From NCBI GenBank assembly GCA_900551965.1, contig URYF01000032.1:1-16575 (forward strand): a stretch of 16,575 nt of DNA, given 5' to 3'. The stretch comes from an uncultured bacterium (GTDB lineage: Bacteria > Cyanobacteriota > Vampirovibrionia > Gastranaerophilales > Gastranaerophilaceae). Positions 1 to 7,558 of the stretch are shown here, piece after piece (positions within the stretch are counted from its first letter, which is position 1; the number at the start of each line of letters is the position of its first letter). The notes under the pieces are model-generated. The model had not been told where the DNA came from. It saw only the letters and a program-made list of their open reading frames with translations, and searched no databases. The position numbers were made by a program, and so were the translations under genes.

Positions 1-1099
1 ATATTTTTGGTATAAATCTATATTTTACTTTTTCTATATATTTTTGATACTCAGGGTCTTGTATCAAATGGCGTTCTTCTGTTACTGCTCTCAGATAATA
101 AATAAATATCCAGCCCAGAGTTGCTATCGTCATAATTATTTTACTAAGTCCATCAATATCTGCTGCTATCCACAAAGGGATGGTTGTTAAAATTATATAA
201 AATATCTGCATTATATAGTCAGGGTGTCTTACAATATTGTATGGAAAACCTGTTACGATACCTCTGTTTGTAAGGTTTCCTGATTTTGTTCCAAGTCTTA
301 GTATTGCAAACATTGAACCTATATTAACAATAATTATGAGCAGATTTAGGACAGCAAGCAAAACTTGGTTTTTTACAGGAAGCAGGGATTCTTCCGTTAC
401 TTGTAAAAATTTATATGTAAGAAGTGTCACCGGGTAGTAGCAGGCAATACAGCATAATACTCCAAGCGGTGTTGTATCAACTGATTTGATTTTGTTTTTG
501 AATATTGTTAACTCTGATAAGTAACTTATCGCAAGAACTGTTATGTTAACCGTTAAAATAAGTTTAAGCCACATATCGCCGGTGTCAATAAGGTATTGAA
601 TGAGTCCTAAATATATTCCGTTAGTTGAGGCATATTGAACGGCTTGATCAAACATAACTTTTAGGAAATCTATGTTGTAACCTAAATTTAAAAGATAATT
701 ATTACATAAAGTATTAACACAGTATGCTCCGAAAAATACCTGTACAAACAATGTCATAAGTGCTTTTTTCTCTTTTTCGTTCGGTTCAATATTTTTTAAA
801 AAGTCTTCAACCGGCACACCTTTTTTAAACTGTCTTGTGAAATATCCTAAAATGGTTAAACTTCTGGATTCTAGAATTGATTTTGGTTTGAAGATTGCAA
901 ATATCACCGGTGCAAATAAAAAATATGCTATAAAATATATTGCAAAAACTCCCGAATAGTCAAATATATCATTGTCGACAGTTTCGTAATATGCAGGACA
1001 AAGTACTAACCCAAAAAGGATAAGACCGTATATTAAAACTGATGCAAGATAATGCTTTACTATATCTATAGTGCGAACTTCATTATTTGAATTTTCCAT
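1..1099 (-). CDS. ICMT/PEMT-like integral membrane methyltransferase family protein (partial, 3' end cut by window edge)
   Basis: An open frame runs from an ATG at 1099 to the window edge without a stop, giving at least 366 residues. The protein is highly hydrophobic with several predicted membrane helices. The C-terminal part carries the signature of isoprenylcysteine carboxyl methyltransferase-like enzymes: RHPDY at about residues 291-295, then a membrane hairpin, then TEER at about 340-343 and a PEYQKY...FIP tail at the edge. In this superfamily these residues bind S-adenosylmethionine. The substrate is unknown, and bacterial members modify small molecules or lipids rather than prenylated CaaX proteins. 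The first 200 residues are an extra membrane region not typical of short bacterial ICMT proteins. The start is supported by AAGG/GGGAG just upstream and by a promoter at 1137-1165. Only a few residues should be missing, since the family motif is nearly complete. The family assignment is fairly sure, the reaction is not. Confidence 0.8.
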   Translation of the reverse strand, partial: MENSNNEVRTIDIVKHYLASVLIYGLILFGLVLCPAYYETVDNDIFDYSGVFAIYFIAYFLFAPVIFAIFKPKSILESRSLTILGYFTRQFKKGVPVEDFLKNIEPNEKEKKALMTLFVQVFFGAYCVNTLCNNYLLNLGYNIDFLKVMFDQAVQYASTNGIYLGLIQYLIDTGDMWLKLILTVNITVLAISYLSELTIFKNKIKSVDTTPLGVLCCIACYYPVTLLTYKFLQVTEESLLPVKNQVLLAVLNLLIIIVNIGSMFAILRLGTKSGNLTNRGIVTGFPYNIVRHPDYIMQIFYIILTTIPLWIAADIDGLSKIIMTIATLGWIFIYYLRAVTEERHLIQDPEYQKYIEKVKYRFIPKI

Positions 1100-1136
1100 A
1101 ACTCCCTTTCTTATTTTTATGTCTGAAATTTTCTTT

Positions 1137-1165
1137 ATTATAGCTTAAATTCTATCTTTATACAA
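1137..1165 (-). promoter_or_regulatory. Sigma70-type promoter for the ICMT-like gene
   Basis: On the minus strand a -35 box TTGTAT (1160-1165) is followed after 17 bp by a perfect -10 box TATAAT (1137-1142). It lies just downstream of the prfB stop and would start transcription near 1130, leaving a leader of about 30 nt with a good Shine-Dalgarno sequence. No terminator hairpin is visible between prfB and this promoter, so some read-through from prfB is possible. Confidence 0.6.
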
Positions 1166-1181
1166 ATTATGTTACAAGTTT

Positions 1182-2271
1182 TTATTTTGAATTTTGTCTT
1201 AAATAACTTTCTACAAACTCATCAATTTCCCCGTCCATAACTGCATCAACATTTCCAATTTCGCAGCCGGTTCTGTGGTCTTTAACCATTTTATACGGGT
1301 GAAATACGTATGAACGAATTTGTGAGCCAAAATTAATATCAGCGTTTTCTCCTTTTATTTGAGACATTTTCTGTTCATACTCAGATTCTTTTATAGCTAA
1401 AAGTTTTGATACAAGAATTTGCATTGCATATTCTTTATTTTGCAGCTGAGAACGTTCCTGCTGACATTTTACAACGATTCCTGACGGTTTGTGGAGAATC
1501 CTTACAGCGGTTTCAACTTTATTAACGTTTTGTCCGCCGGCGCCTCCTGAGCGCATTGTTGTTATCTCTAAATCGTCCGGTGGAATTGTAATTGTTTTTT
1601 CAAAATCTTCTATAATCGGAGTAACTTCAACTGATGCAAAACTTGTTTGTCTTTTCCCGTTTGCGTTGAATGGTGATATTCTGACAAGTCTGTGAACCCC
1701 TTTTTCTGCTTTAGTATATCCAAAGGCGTATTTACCGCTGATTTTAATTGTCGCAGATTTTATTCCGGCTTCTTCTCCGTCAAGTTTATCTAAAAGTTCT
1801 GATTTCCAGCCTCTTTTTTCAATCCACCTTATATACATTCTTAGGAGCATACTTGCCCAGTCTTGAGCATCTGTTCCGCCTGCTCCTGAATTTATTGTTA
1901 AAATAGCATCAGCATTGTCGTATTCTCCGGAAAGCATTTGCTGGAGTTCAAATTGTTCAACTTCTTTGTTTAAATTTTTGATTTGTATGTAACAATCATT
2001 GATAAAATCGCTATCTGATAACTCAATTGCTGCGTTGCAATCCTCAATTACAGAAAACCATTTTTCTAAATTCCCGAGAGTTTCTTTTTTATCTTTAATT
2101 TCTTGTCCTATTTTTGAAACCTTTTCGTTATCAGACCAAATATCGGGATTTTGTATTTCCTCTTCAAGTTTTGTAAGTTCTTTTTTTAATCCTTCAGGGT
2201 CAAAGACACTCCTTAATTTTATTAAGTTTTGGAGTTATAAGATTTAATTCTTGTTTTAATTCTGTTTCCAT
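1182..2271 (-). CDS. prfB: Peptide chain release factor 2, with programmed +1 frameshift
   Basis: Release factor 2 recognises UGA and UAA in the ribosomal A site and triggers hydrolysis of peptidyl-tRNA. The gene is in two frames. Codons 1-23 run from the ATG at 2271 to CTT (2205-2203), followed by an in-frame TGA (2202-2200). Skipping one base continues in the +1 frame from GAC (2201) to TAA at 1182. The joined product is 362 aa, close to the usual 365. Visible motifs are the RF2 anticodon-like SPF at about 199-201 and the catalytic GGQ at about 245-247 within MRSGGAGGQNVNK. The slippery site is canonical, so this is regulation and not a broken gene. No Shine-Dalgarno sequence precedes the ATG. 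A TACAAT -10 box lies exactly 6 nt upstream, so the mRNA may be leaderless. An internal ATG at 1937 merely opens the second frame and is not the true start. Confidence 0.96.
2200..2214 (-). promoter_or_regulatory. prfB: RF2 autoregulatory +1 frameshift site
   Basis: Reading the minus strand, an internal Shine-Dalgarno-like AAGGAG (2214-2209) is followed by a 3-nt spacer, the slippery CTT codon and TGA C. This matches the known prfB signal (SD-like element, 3 nt, CUU UGA C) in order and spacing. When RF2 is scarce, the ribosome pauses at UGA and slips +1 to make full-length RF2. When RF2 is abundant, it terminates after 23 codons. Confidence 0.95.
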
Positions 2272-2277
2272 ACTCTA

Positions 2278-2305
2278 ATTGTATAATAAAAATGTTGGCT
2301 TGCAA
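2278..2305 (-). promoter_or_regulatory. prfB promoter, shared -35 box
   Basis: The -35 box TTGCAA (2300-2305), a 16-bp spacer and the -10 box TACAAT (2278-2283) read toward prfB. Only 6 nt (TAGAGT) separate the -10 box from the prfB ATG, so the transcript should begin at or next to the A of ATG. TTGCAA is a palindrome and also serves the opposite promoter. Confidence 0.55.
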
Positions 2306-2327
2306 TTAGCTTTAAAGTTGCTATAAT
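2300..2327 (+). promoter_or_regulatory. Promoter of the DUF4013-like gene, shared -35 box
   Basis: The same palindromic TTGCAA (2300-2305) is followed rightward by a 16-bp spacer and a perfect TATAAT (2322-2327) preceded by TGC, an extended -10 motif. The predicted start near 2334 leaves a leader of about 15 nt containing a weak AAGAGAG ribosome-binding sequence before the ATG at 2349. Confidence 0.6.
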
Positions 2328-2348
2328 TAAATGTAAGAGAGATTTTAT

Positions 2349-3128
2349 ATGGAAGTTTTTAAATATTTTAAACAATTATATCAGGGCAAAGATGTTTTAT
2401 CTAATCATATAACTTTGTTTTCGTTGCTTGGAATTATGGTTATATTGCTGAATAATGCGGCGGCACATTGGGGTTCAAATATTTTATATTTCGATTTCTT
2501 TGCGGTTGCACCTTCTTCTGATTTGGAATTATGGCTGAATATCTTTTTCGGTATCTTAATTTTAATATATATGATTGGTTATGGAATTAAATTTATTCAT
2601 AAAGTTATTGAGGAAAATAATATTGAACTTCCTAATTTTGATTTAGAACCGTCATCTTATTTTGTGAAATTTTTACCGGTATTTTTAATTTGGATTTTTT
2701 ATTATGTAGCCACATTTTTGGCGGGAATTTTATTTACATTTAGCGATAATAATCCAGTTTTGGTCTATGTATTTTCTTCAATTATGATATGTTTAATTCC
2801 GTTTATTCATCTTATATTTGTTGAATATGTACGGGATTTCAAAATTACAAAAAATATAATATATCCTTGGAATATTTTTAGATACCTTGATAAAAATATA
2901 GGTGATGTAATTTTTCTGGTAGCGGCTGTTATTATACTGTCATTGATTCCTGATGCAGTAATTTTTTTAATGCTGAAATTTGCACATGGGCTTGCTTCTG
3001 AAGTTATGAAATTATCAGTTTATTTGGCAGGGCTTTGTATAGGGCTTTATTTAATATTTGTTTTAAAACTTGTTTATTTTGCAGGTTTGGCAAAAATTTT
3101 GAATGAAAAATTTGTTAAATCGAACTAA
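2349..3128 (+). CDS. DUF4013-like multi-pass membrane protein
   Basis: This is a 259-aa hydrophobic protein with about six membrane segments, at roughly residues 22-42, 62-82, 107-131, 137-160, 186-212 and 222-248. Between the second and third there is a GYGIKFIHKVIEENNIELP stretch. It resembles the Gly-Tyr...Leu-Pro motif of the DUF4013 family of bacterial and archaeal membrane proteins of unknown function. There is no signal peptide, enzyme motif or transporter signature. It is a monocistronic unit that diverges from prfB through a shared -35 box. Its stop codon overlaps the stop codon of the converging metallophosphatase gene. The family call rests on memory of the motif and is moderate; that it is a membrane protein is clear. 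Confidence 0.82.
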   Translation: MEVFKYFKQLYQGKDVLSNHITLFSLLGIMVILLNNAAAHWGSNILYFDFFAVAPSSDLELWLNIFFGILILIYMIGYGIKFIHKVIEENNIELPNFDLEPSSYFVKFLPVFLIWIFYYVATFLAGILFTFSDNNPVLVYVFSSIMICLIPFIHLIFVEYVRDFKITKNIIYPWNIFRYLDKNIGDVIFLVAAVIILSLIPDAVIFLMLKFAHGLASEVMKLSVYLAGLCIGLYLIFVLKLVYFAGLAKILNEKFVKSN

Positions 3129-4612
3129 TCAGGTATAATTTGTATTCTGCCGTCATCGTAAATTTCTACAGGGTCTTTAGTCCTATGTAATATGTCAATA
3201 ATGCATTTTGTTGCATCAAACGGGTATTTTTCAATGATTCGCTCCGGCTGGTTGAAATGTTTAAATCCGTCATTGCCTAGGGCACAGTAGTCGTTTAGTA
3301 CTGTTGTATAATATTTATCTGTTCTTGGATTATCAATATCTATCGGGGTTTCTTTTCCGTTTTTATCAACAAATGTTATTGATAAAACCTTTCCTGATGT
3401 GTTTACACTGTATTTTAATCCTGAGGTATAGAATATTCCCGGTTTATTTGCAATATTGGTGAATGATTTTGAGGCTTGTTTTATACCTTCGACAATATCT
3501 TTTTCGCTGTAACTCATTTTATAAAGATTATTTTTAAATGGTAAAATATCTGCTAAGATTCGTGTATCAATTTTACCCGGTTCAAAATATCCCCTGATGT
3601 TAGGTGATGGCAATATCGCAATATCACAGTTTAAATCTTTTCTTATGCAATCAGTTATAAAATAAGCATGGGCATTTGGTTCTATTAAATCTTTTGATAA
3701 CGGCGGCGGAGCTGATTTAACATAACCGTAAGTTTCTCTTGCTCCGAAAATTTTATCAAAAATGTATTTAGCAGGTGCGTATCGTTTAAAGTTTCTGGTA
3801 TATCCTACATTGTTTTGTACTTTTTTGATTGTTCCGTTTTGGTCAAATTCAAGATTTAATATTCCAAAATTCTTACCGTCACGTCCTGCTTGGGTAATAA
3901 TAACCGGTTCTCCTTTCTTTGAATAGAAAAGATTTTTACCCTCTTTTACATCTAAAAGTAAATCGTGAGAGTGTCCTCCAAGAATAACATCAATTCCCTG
4001 AGTTTGGTTTGCGATTATTTTATCAAGGGTGTAGCCTAAATGAGATAACAATATAATTTTATTAATACCTTGTTTTTCAAGTTTGTCTACTTCTTTTTGA
4101 ACTTCTTGAACGGTTTCTCTGGCTTTACTCACATGGATTTCTTTGTGGATTATACCGTCTTTTGAGCGGCTGGCAAGATCAACCGGTGAGGTTCCGATTA
4201 TTCCGTATTTGTTGCCGTTTTTCTCTTCTATTACAGATGTCTGAACTTTGCTGTGCCAAGGATTTGATGGGTTAATGTGAACATTACTTGCAATTAAATT
4301 ATATGGAATTAATGGCAGAATTGCTCCGACTTTTTCCTGCATATCGTATTCATGATTGCCAACAGCAGAAGCGGCTATTCCAATTACTTTTTGAAACATT
4401 ACAGCGAGCTGGTTTGTTTTGAAGTCTTCTCCAATCATAATATCGCCGGAAGATAGTTTTAGTGTATCAACATCTTTTTTATCTTTGTTCCGTGCGTCAA
4501 ATGCGTTTGAGGCAGTGACTGTGCGTTCCATATTTATGGACTTGCCATGGTAATCATTGATGTAAAATATGCTGGTCTTTACACTATTCACTTGATTGAT
4601 TGGATTTATCAT
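3125..4612 (-). CDS. 5'-nucleotidase/UshA-family metallophosphatase, apparently not exported
   Basis: This 495-aa protein has the two-domain layout of the 5'-nucleotidase family. The N-terminal metallophosphatase domain shows the metal ligands in order: NDYHG (19-23), SSGD (54-57), GNHEYD (85-90), SHLG (190-193) and GGHSHD (212-217). The C-terminal nucleotide-binding domain (about 300-480) shows SPNIRG, DILPFKNN and NDYCALGNDGF. Family members hydrolyse nucleoside monophosphates, 2',3'-cyclic nucleotides or nucleotide sugars using two metal ions. Relatives usually carry a signal peptide, but here the phosphatase domain begins within 15 residues of the start. MINPINQVNSVKTS is neither hydrophobic nor lipobox-like, so it looks cytoplasmic or exported by another route. 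AAGGGA lies 11 nt before the ATG. The gene lies 76 bp after the TM1266-like gene in the same direction and could be co-transcribed. The exact substrate cannot be deduced. Confidence 0.88.
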   Translation of the reverse strand: MINPINQVNSVKTSIFYINDYHGKSINMERTVTASNAFDARNKDKKDVDTLKLSSGDIMIGEDFKTNQLAVMFQKVIGIAASAVGNHEYDMQEKVGAILPLIPYNLIASNVHINPSNPWHSKVQTSVIEEKNGNKYGIIGTSPVDLASRSKDGIIHKEIHVSKARETVQEVQKEVDKLEKQGINKIILLSHLGYTLDKIIANQTQGIDVILGGHSHDLLLDVKEGKNLFYSKKGEPVIITQAGRDGKNFGILNLEFDQNGTIKKVQNNVGYTRNFKRYAPAKYIFDKIFGARETYGYVKSAPPPLSKDLIEPNAHAYFITDCIRKDLNCDIAILPSPNIRGYFEPGKIDTRILADILPFKNNLYKMSYSEKDIVEGIKQASKSFTNIANKPGIFYTSGLKYSVNTSGKVLSITFVDKNGKETPIDIDNPRTDKYYTTVLNDYCALGNDGFKHFNQPERIIEKYPFDATKCIIDILHRTKDPVEIYDDGRIQIIPD

Positions 4613-4688
4613 CTCTTAGTGAGTCCCTTTAGCATGAAAACACATCAAAAATTTTTTTGCGCATTTTTATAATTATTTTTTACATTTT

Positions 4689-4919
4689 TTAAAATTTCAT
4701 AATTTGTACCTGCCAGTATTTTGAAAGTTTGTCATAAATTTCATTAACTTTATCGACAACTTCAATAAGTACTATTCCGTAGTTTAAGCATTTATATTCT
4801 CCCATATCGTGAAGTCCTATTCTGGTTTTTATAACACAGCCGTATTCGGTTAGTATATCTTGCAGTTTTGTTGCTTCTTCCCTTCTGTTATCTACAGAGA
4901 TCCCAATTATTGCAGTCAT
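4689..4919 (-). CDS. TM1266-like (iron-only hydrogenase system) ACT-fold regulator
   Basis: This small protein of 76 aa resembles the TM1266-like family, ACT/NikR-like ferredoxin-fold proteins usually encoded beside [FeFe]-hydrogenase maturation genes. Seen features are an opening beta strand MTAIIGISVDNR, the family-typical KTRIGLH at about 33-39, a second strand NYGIVLIEVV at about 47-56, and a closing YWQVQIMKF. Family members are thought to sense a small ligand, but the ligand and target are unknown. The ATG at 4919 is preferred over one at 4949 because GGGAG lies 6 nt before it, the conserved fold starts there, and a TATTAT -10-like box at 4951-4956 would start transcription after the upstream ATG. 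No hydrogenase genes are in the window. The nearest neighbours are a 105-aa unknown gene upstream and the metallophosphatase downstream. Confidence 0.8.
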   Translation of the reverse strand: MTAIIGISVDNRREEATKLQDILTEYGCVIKTRIGLHDMGEYKCLNYGIVLIEVVDKVNEIYDKLSKYWQVQIMKF

Positions 4920-4963
4920 GTTTTTCTCCCGGTTAGTTTCTATTTGCATGATAATATTTTTTG

Positions 4964-4994
4964 CAAAAAAAATAATACCCTTATCAGGTATTAT
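4964..4994 (-). terminator. Rho-independent terminator after the 105-aa unknown gene
   Basis: On the minus strand an 8-bp perfect stem, ATAATACC paired with GGTATTAT (4987-4994 with 4972-4979), closes a 7-nt loop. It is followed by a run of at least seven Ts (4971-4965). It begins 25 bp past the stop of the 5019-5336 gene. The stem is AT-rich, so strength is uncertain, but geometry and T-tract are right. It separates that gene from the TM1266-like gene downstream. Confidence 0.7.
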
Positions 4995-5018
4995 CTTTTG
5001 ATTAAATTGGGTGATAAT

Positions 5019-5336
5019 CTATTCTATATCGAGATTATCGTCGGCTTGAAGCTGTTTTTTTCTGATGTTGTGCATTACAGCATCTACTAACAACTCGTAA
5101 GATTTCATGCTTTCTATGCTTGGAAATTCTTCTTTGAGTTGGGCTCTGACCATTGCTTCCAGCTCTAGGTCGTCAGAAACTGATTGTAGATTGTCTACAC
5201 CGCTTATTGTTTCTAAATAATCTGTGGTGCTTTTATCTAATGTATTTTTATTAGAAAATTCAAGCCATCTTAGTTTTGGGCTTACACTTTCTTTTAATTT
5301 TTTTACAAGTTTTAGATTTTTTATTCGGTCAAACAT
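5019..5336 (-). CDS. Hypothetical 105-aa protein, soluble and acidic at the C terminus
   Basis: I do not recognise a family. The 105-aa product starts with a basic segment (MFDRIKNLKLVKKLKESVSPK, split charge), continues with a WLEF motif near residue 24, and ends in an acidic tail ADDNLDIE. The middle and C-terminal halves look helical, with LELEAMVRAQLKEEFP and SYELLVDAVMHNIRKKQL. There is no signal peptide, membrane segment or cysteine. The start is well supported by AGAGG placed 7 nt before the ATG. It is followed by its own terminator. It lies 119 bp downstream of glyS in the same direction, in a gap where I cannot name a convincing promoter. It is a real gene on ribosome-binding site, terminator and open frame; function is unknown. 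Confidence 0.75.
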   Translation of the reverse strand: MFDRIKNLKLVKKLKESVSPKLRWLEFSNKNTLDKSTTDYLETISGVDNLQSVSDDLELEAMVRAQLKEEFPSIESMKSYELLVDAVMHNIRKKQLQADDNLDIE

Positions 5337-5455
5337 TACGCTACCTCTAAGTTTTATATTTACCTTCTTGTATAATTTTAAAGTATCCTGAAAAAATTAA
5401 TTGACTTTTTAACATTTTAACGTTACAAAATTTAACATAACTCTTGAAATGCTTG

Positions 5456-7444
5456 CTATACCTTGCTGAAATCTGTTAAATGTTCGTATTTTTTTCTCAA
5501 TAATGTTAACAAAGCAAGTCTGTTTTTCTTAACATTTTCATCTTTATCCATTACAAGTACATCATCAAAGAATTTAGTAACATGCGGGTTAAGTTTTTCT
5601 AATTCGTTAAGGTATGTTTTATAGTCAACTTTATCGTTAACTTCTTTAACGGCATTGAATAATTCTTTTTCTGCATTTTCTTTGAAGAAGCTTTCATTGA
5701 TTGAATCTTCACCGGTTTCTTTTAAGATTCTGATGACTCTGTTAGCGTTTTCCATAAGCTGTGGAGAATTTAAATCTTTAACGATTTTTACTCTTTCAAC
5801 GTAATCAGAAATATCAGTAAGCGGATTTTTCATAGAGCATGCTTCTAAGATATTTTTGTTATATTTTTCGTTTAAGAAAATAATCATTCTTTGGATGAAA
5901 AATTCGTTAACTTCGTCTGCGCAATCTCTTTGTACAGGAAGCCCTTTTAAAGCTTCTTTAATATATTTATCAACATTAATTTTCAAATTTGCATCTAAAA
6001 TTGTTCTGATAACACCAAGTGCTGCACGTCTTACCCCAAGCGGGTCAGAAGAGCCGGTAGGCTTTTTGCCTGCTGCAAATACCGCGCATACTGTGTCAAT
6101 TTTATCCGCAATACCAACAATTTGTCCTTCAATGCCTTGTGCGGTTTCGCTTTCGGCATTTAGCGGGAAGTAGTGTTCTTTTATACCTTGAACAACTTTA
6201 TTGTTTTCACCTGAAACTCTTGCATAATCAGCTCCGATAAAGCCTTGAAGTTCGGTGAATTCAAATACAAGGTTTGTTGTCAAATCAGCTTTGCATAGTT
6301 GCGCTGTTCTTTCGATATCCTTAGAATCAATGTTAAGGTCTGCTGCAATTGCGTTTGATAATTTGATTAATCTTTGGGTTTTATCAAACATAGTTCCCAT
6401 ACCTTTTTGGAAGGTTACCCCTTTTAATGATTCTACAAAGTCCGCTAAAGGTTTTTTAGTATCTTCGTTAAAGAAGAAAACTGCATCATCAAGTCTGGCT
6501 TTTATAACGCGAACGTTACCGGCTTTAATATTTTCAAATTCAGAGCCGATGTAGTTTGTCATTGTAATGAATTTATTGATTAGTTTTCCTTCTTTATATA
6601 GCGCAAAATATCTTTGATGAACTGCCATTACCGTTACGGTTACTTCTTCCGGGATATCAAGATATCTTGGGTCAAATTCGCATACGGCAGGAACCGGATA
6701 TTCGGTGATAAAAGTTACTTCTTCCAGTAAATCATCTGTATAATAAGGTTCTGCTCCTAATTTTGCGGCAGCTTCTTTTGCTTTTTGTACAATAATTTGT
6801 TTTCTTTCATTCTGGTCAACAATTACACAGGCATTTCTCATTGTTTCAATATAATCTTTAGGGTCGCCAATCAAGATTTTTTGCTGTGCAAACCTATGTC
6901 CTCTTGTGTAGATTGAAGATTCTTTATCAATAATTTTTATTTTAACTTCTTCTCTATCAAGAACTGAAACTATCCATTTGATAGGGCGTGAAAATTTTTC
7001 TTCATTGTAGCTCCATCTCATAAAATGGGAGCCTTGAAGTTTCATAAATATAGATGGAACATTCTGTTGAAGAAGTTCTGATATTGATTTGCCTTTTACT
7101 ATTATTTTTGCGTGAACATAATTATCTTCAACATATAAATCTTCTTTATTCAGGTTATTTTTTCTTGCAAATCCATCCCCTGCTTTTGTAAGGTTTCCGT
7201 CATCATCAAACGCAACTGTTTTAATCGGGCCTTTTACAATTTTTTCTTCATCTGCGGTTTTGTTTTCTAAACCATCAATAATCACAGCAAGACGTCTGGG
7301 GGTTGCATATACTTTTATATCTGTATATTTTACTTTATTATCGTTTAAGAAATTTGTAAATCCGCTATTTAACTGTTCAATAGCCTGTGGGATAAATTTA
7401 TAAGGTAACTCTTCCGTTCCTACTTCTAATAAATAAATACTCAT
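5456..7444 (-). CDS. glyS: Glycyl-tRNA synthetase beta subunit
   Basis: This 662-aa protein is the beta chain of the bacterial alpha2beta2 glycyl-tRNA synthetase. It joins the GlyQ alpha chain to charge tRNA-Gly and mainly binds the tRNA. Diagnostic segments include LLEVGTEELP at 5-14, TPRRLAV near 48-54, RVIKARLDDAVFFFNED, KADLTTNLVFEFTELQG, a YARVSGE segment, SSDPLGVRRAALGVIRTIL, and KKNRLALLTLL in the C-terminal anticodon-binding region. Length is slightly under the usual 680-700. AAAGGA sits 6-7 nt before the ATG, and a good promoter lies at 7479-7507. glyQ is not adjacent in this window, unlike the usual glyQS pair, so it must lie elsewhere or the pair is split in this lineage. No terminator was recognised after the gene. 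Confidence 0.96.
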   Translation of the reverse strand: MSIYLLEVGTEELPYKFIPQAIEQLNSGFTNFLNDNKVKYTDIKVYATPRRLAVIIDGLENKTADEEKIVKGPIKTVAFDDDGNLTKAGDGFARKNNLNKEDLYVEDNYVHAKIIVKGKSISELLQQNVPSIFMKLQGSHFMRWSYNEEKFSRPIKWIVSVLDREEVKIKIIDKESSIYTRGHRFAQQKILIGDPKDYIETMRNACVIVDQNERKQIIVQKAKEAAAKLGAEPYYTDDLLEEVTFITEYPVPAVCEFDPRYLDIPEEVTVTVMAVHQRYFALYKEGKLINKFITMTNYIGSEFENIKAGNVRVIKARLDDAVFFFNEDTKKPLADFVESLKGVTFQKGMGTMFDKTQRLIKLSNAIAADLNIDSKDIERTAQLCKADLTTNLVFEFTELQGFIGADYARVSGENNKVVQGIKEHYFPLNAESETAQGIEGQIVGIADKIDTVCAVFAAGKKPTGSSDPLGVRRAALGVIRTILDANLKINVDKYIKEALKGLPVQRDCADEVNEFFIQRMIIFLNEKYNKNILEACSMKNPLTDISDYVERVKIVKDLNSPQLMENANRVIRILKETGEDSINESFFKENAEKELFNAVKEVNDKVDYKTYLNELEKLNPHVTKFFDDVLVMDKDENVKKNRLALLTLLRKKYEHLTDFSKV

Positions 7445-7478
7445 TTTATGTCCTTTTATTCTCTAATATCCTACGAAG

Positions 7479-7507
7479 ATTATAGTAAAAGCATACTGCT
7501 ATGTAAA
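7479..7507 (-). promoter_or_regulatory. glyS promoter
   Basis: On the minus strand TTTACA (7502-7507), a 17-bp spacer and a perfect TATAAT (7479-7484) point at glyS. The predicted start near 7472 gives a leader of about 28 nt that holds the AAAGGA ribosome-binding site. The leader is too short for a T-box riboswitch, so glyS is not T-box controlled here. Confidence 0.7.
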
Positions 7508-7558
7508 CTAAATATTAATTTTTACTAAATACCCAGAAGCCTTTACTATTAACAGTTG

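Noticed and set aside
1182..1937. A 251-aa release-factor-like frame that could be called a truncated prfB or pseudogene
   Set aside because: The missing N-terminal part is present upstream in the +1-shifted frame with a canonical programmed frameshift site, so the gene is intact.
4613..4688. Terminator between the TM1266-like gene and the metallophosphatase
   Set aside because: A/T runs are present but no stable stem-loop; the genes may be co-transcribed.
4920..4949. Upstream ATG of the TM1266-like gene
   Set aside because: It adds 10 unconserved residues and has no ribosome-binding site; the ATG at 4919 has GGGAG at good distance.
7445..7558. T-box or other riboswitch upstream of glyS
   Set aside because: The predicted transcription start leaves only about 28 nt of leader.
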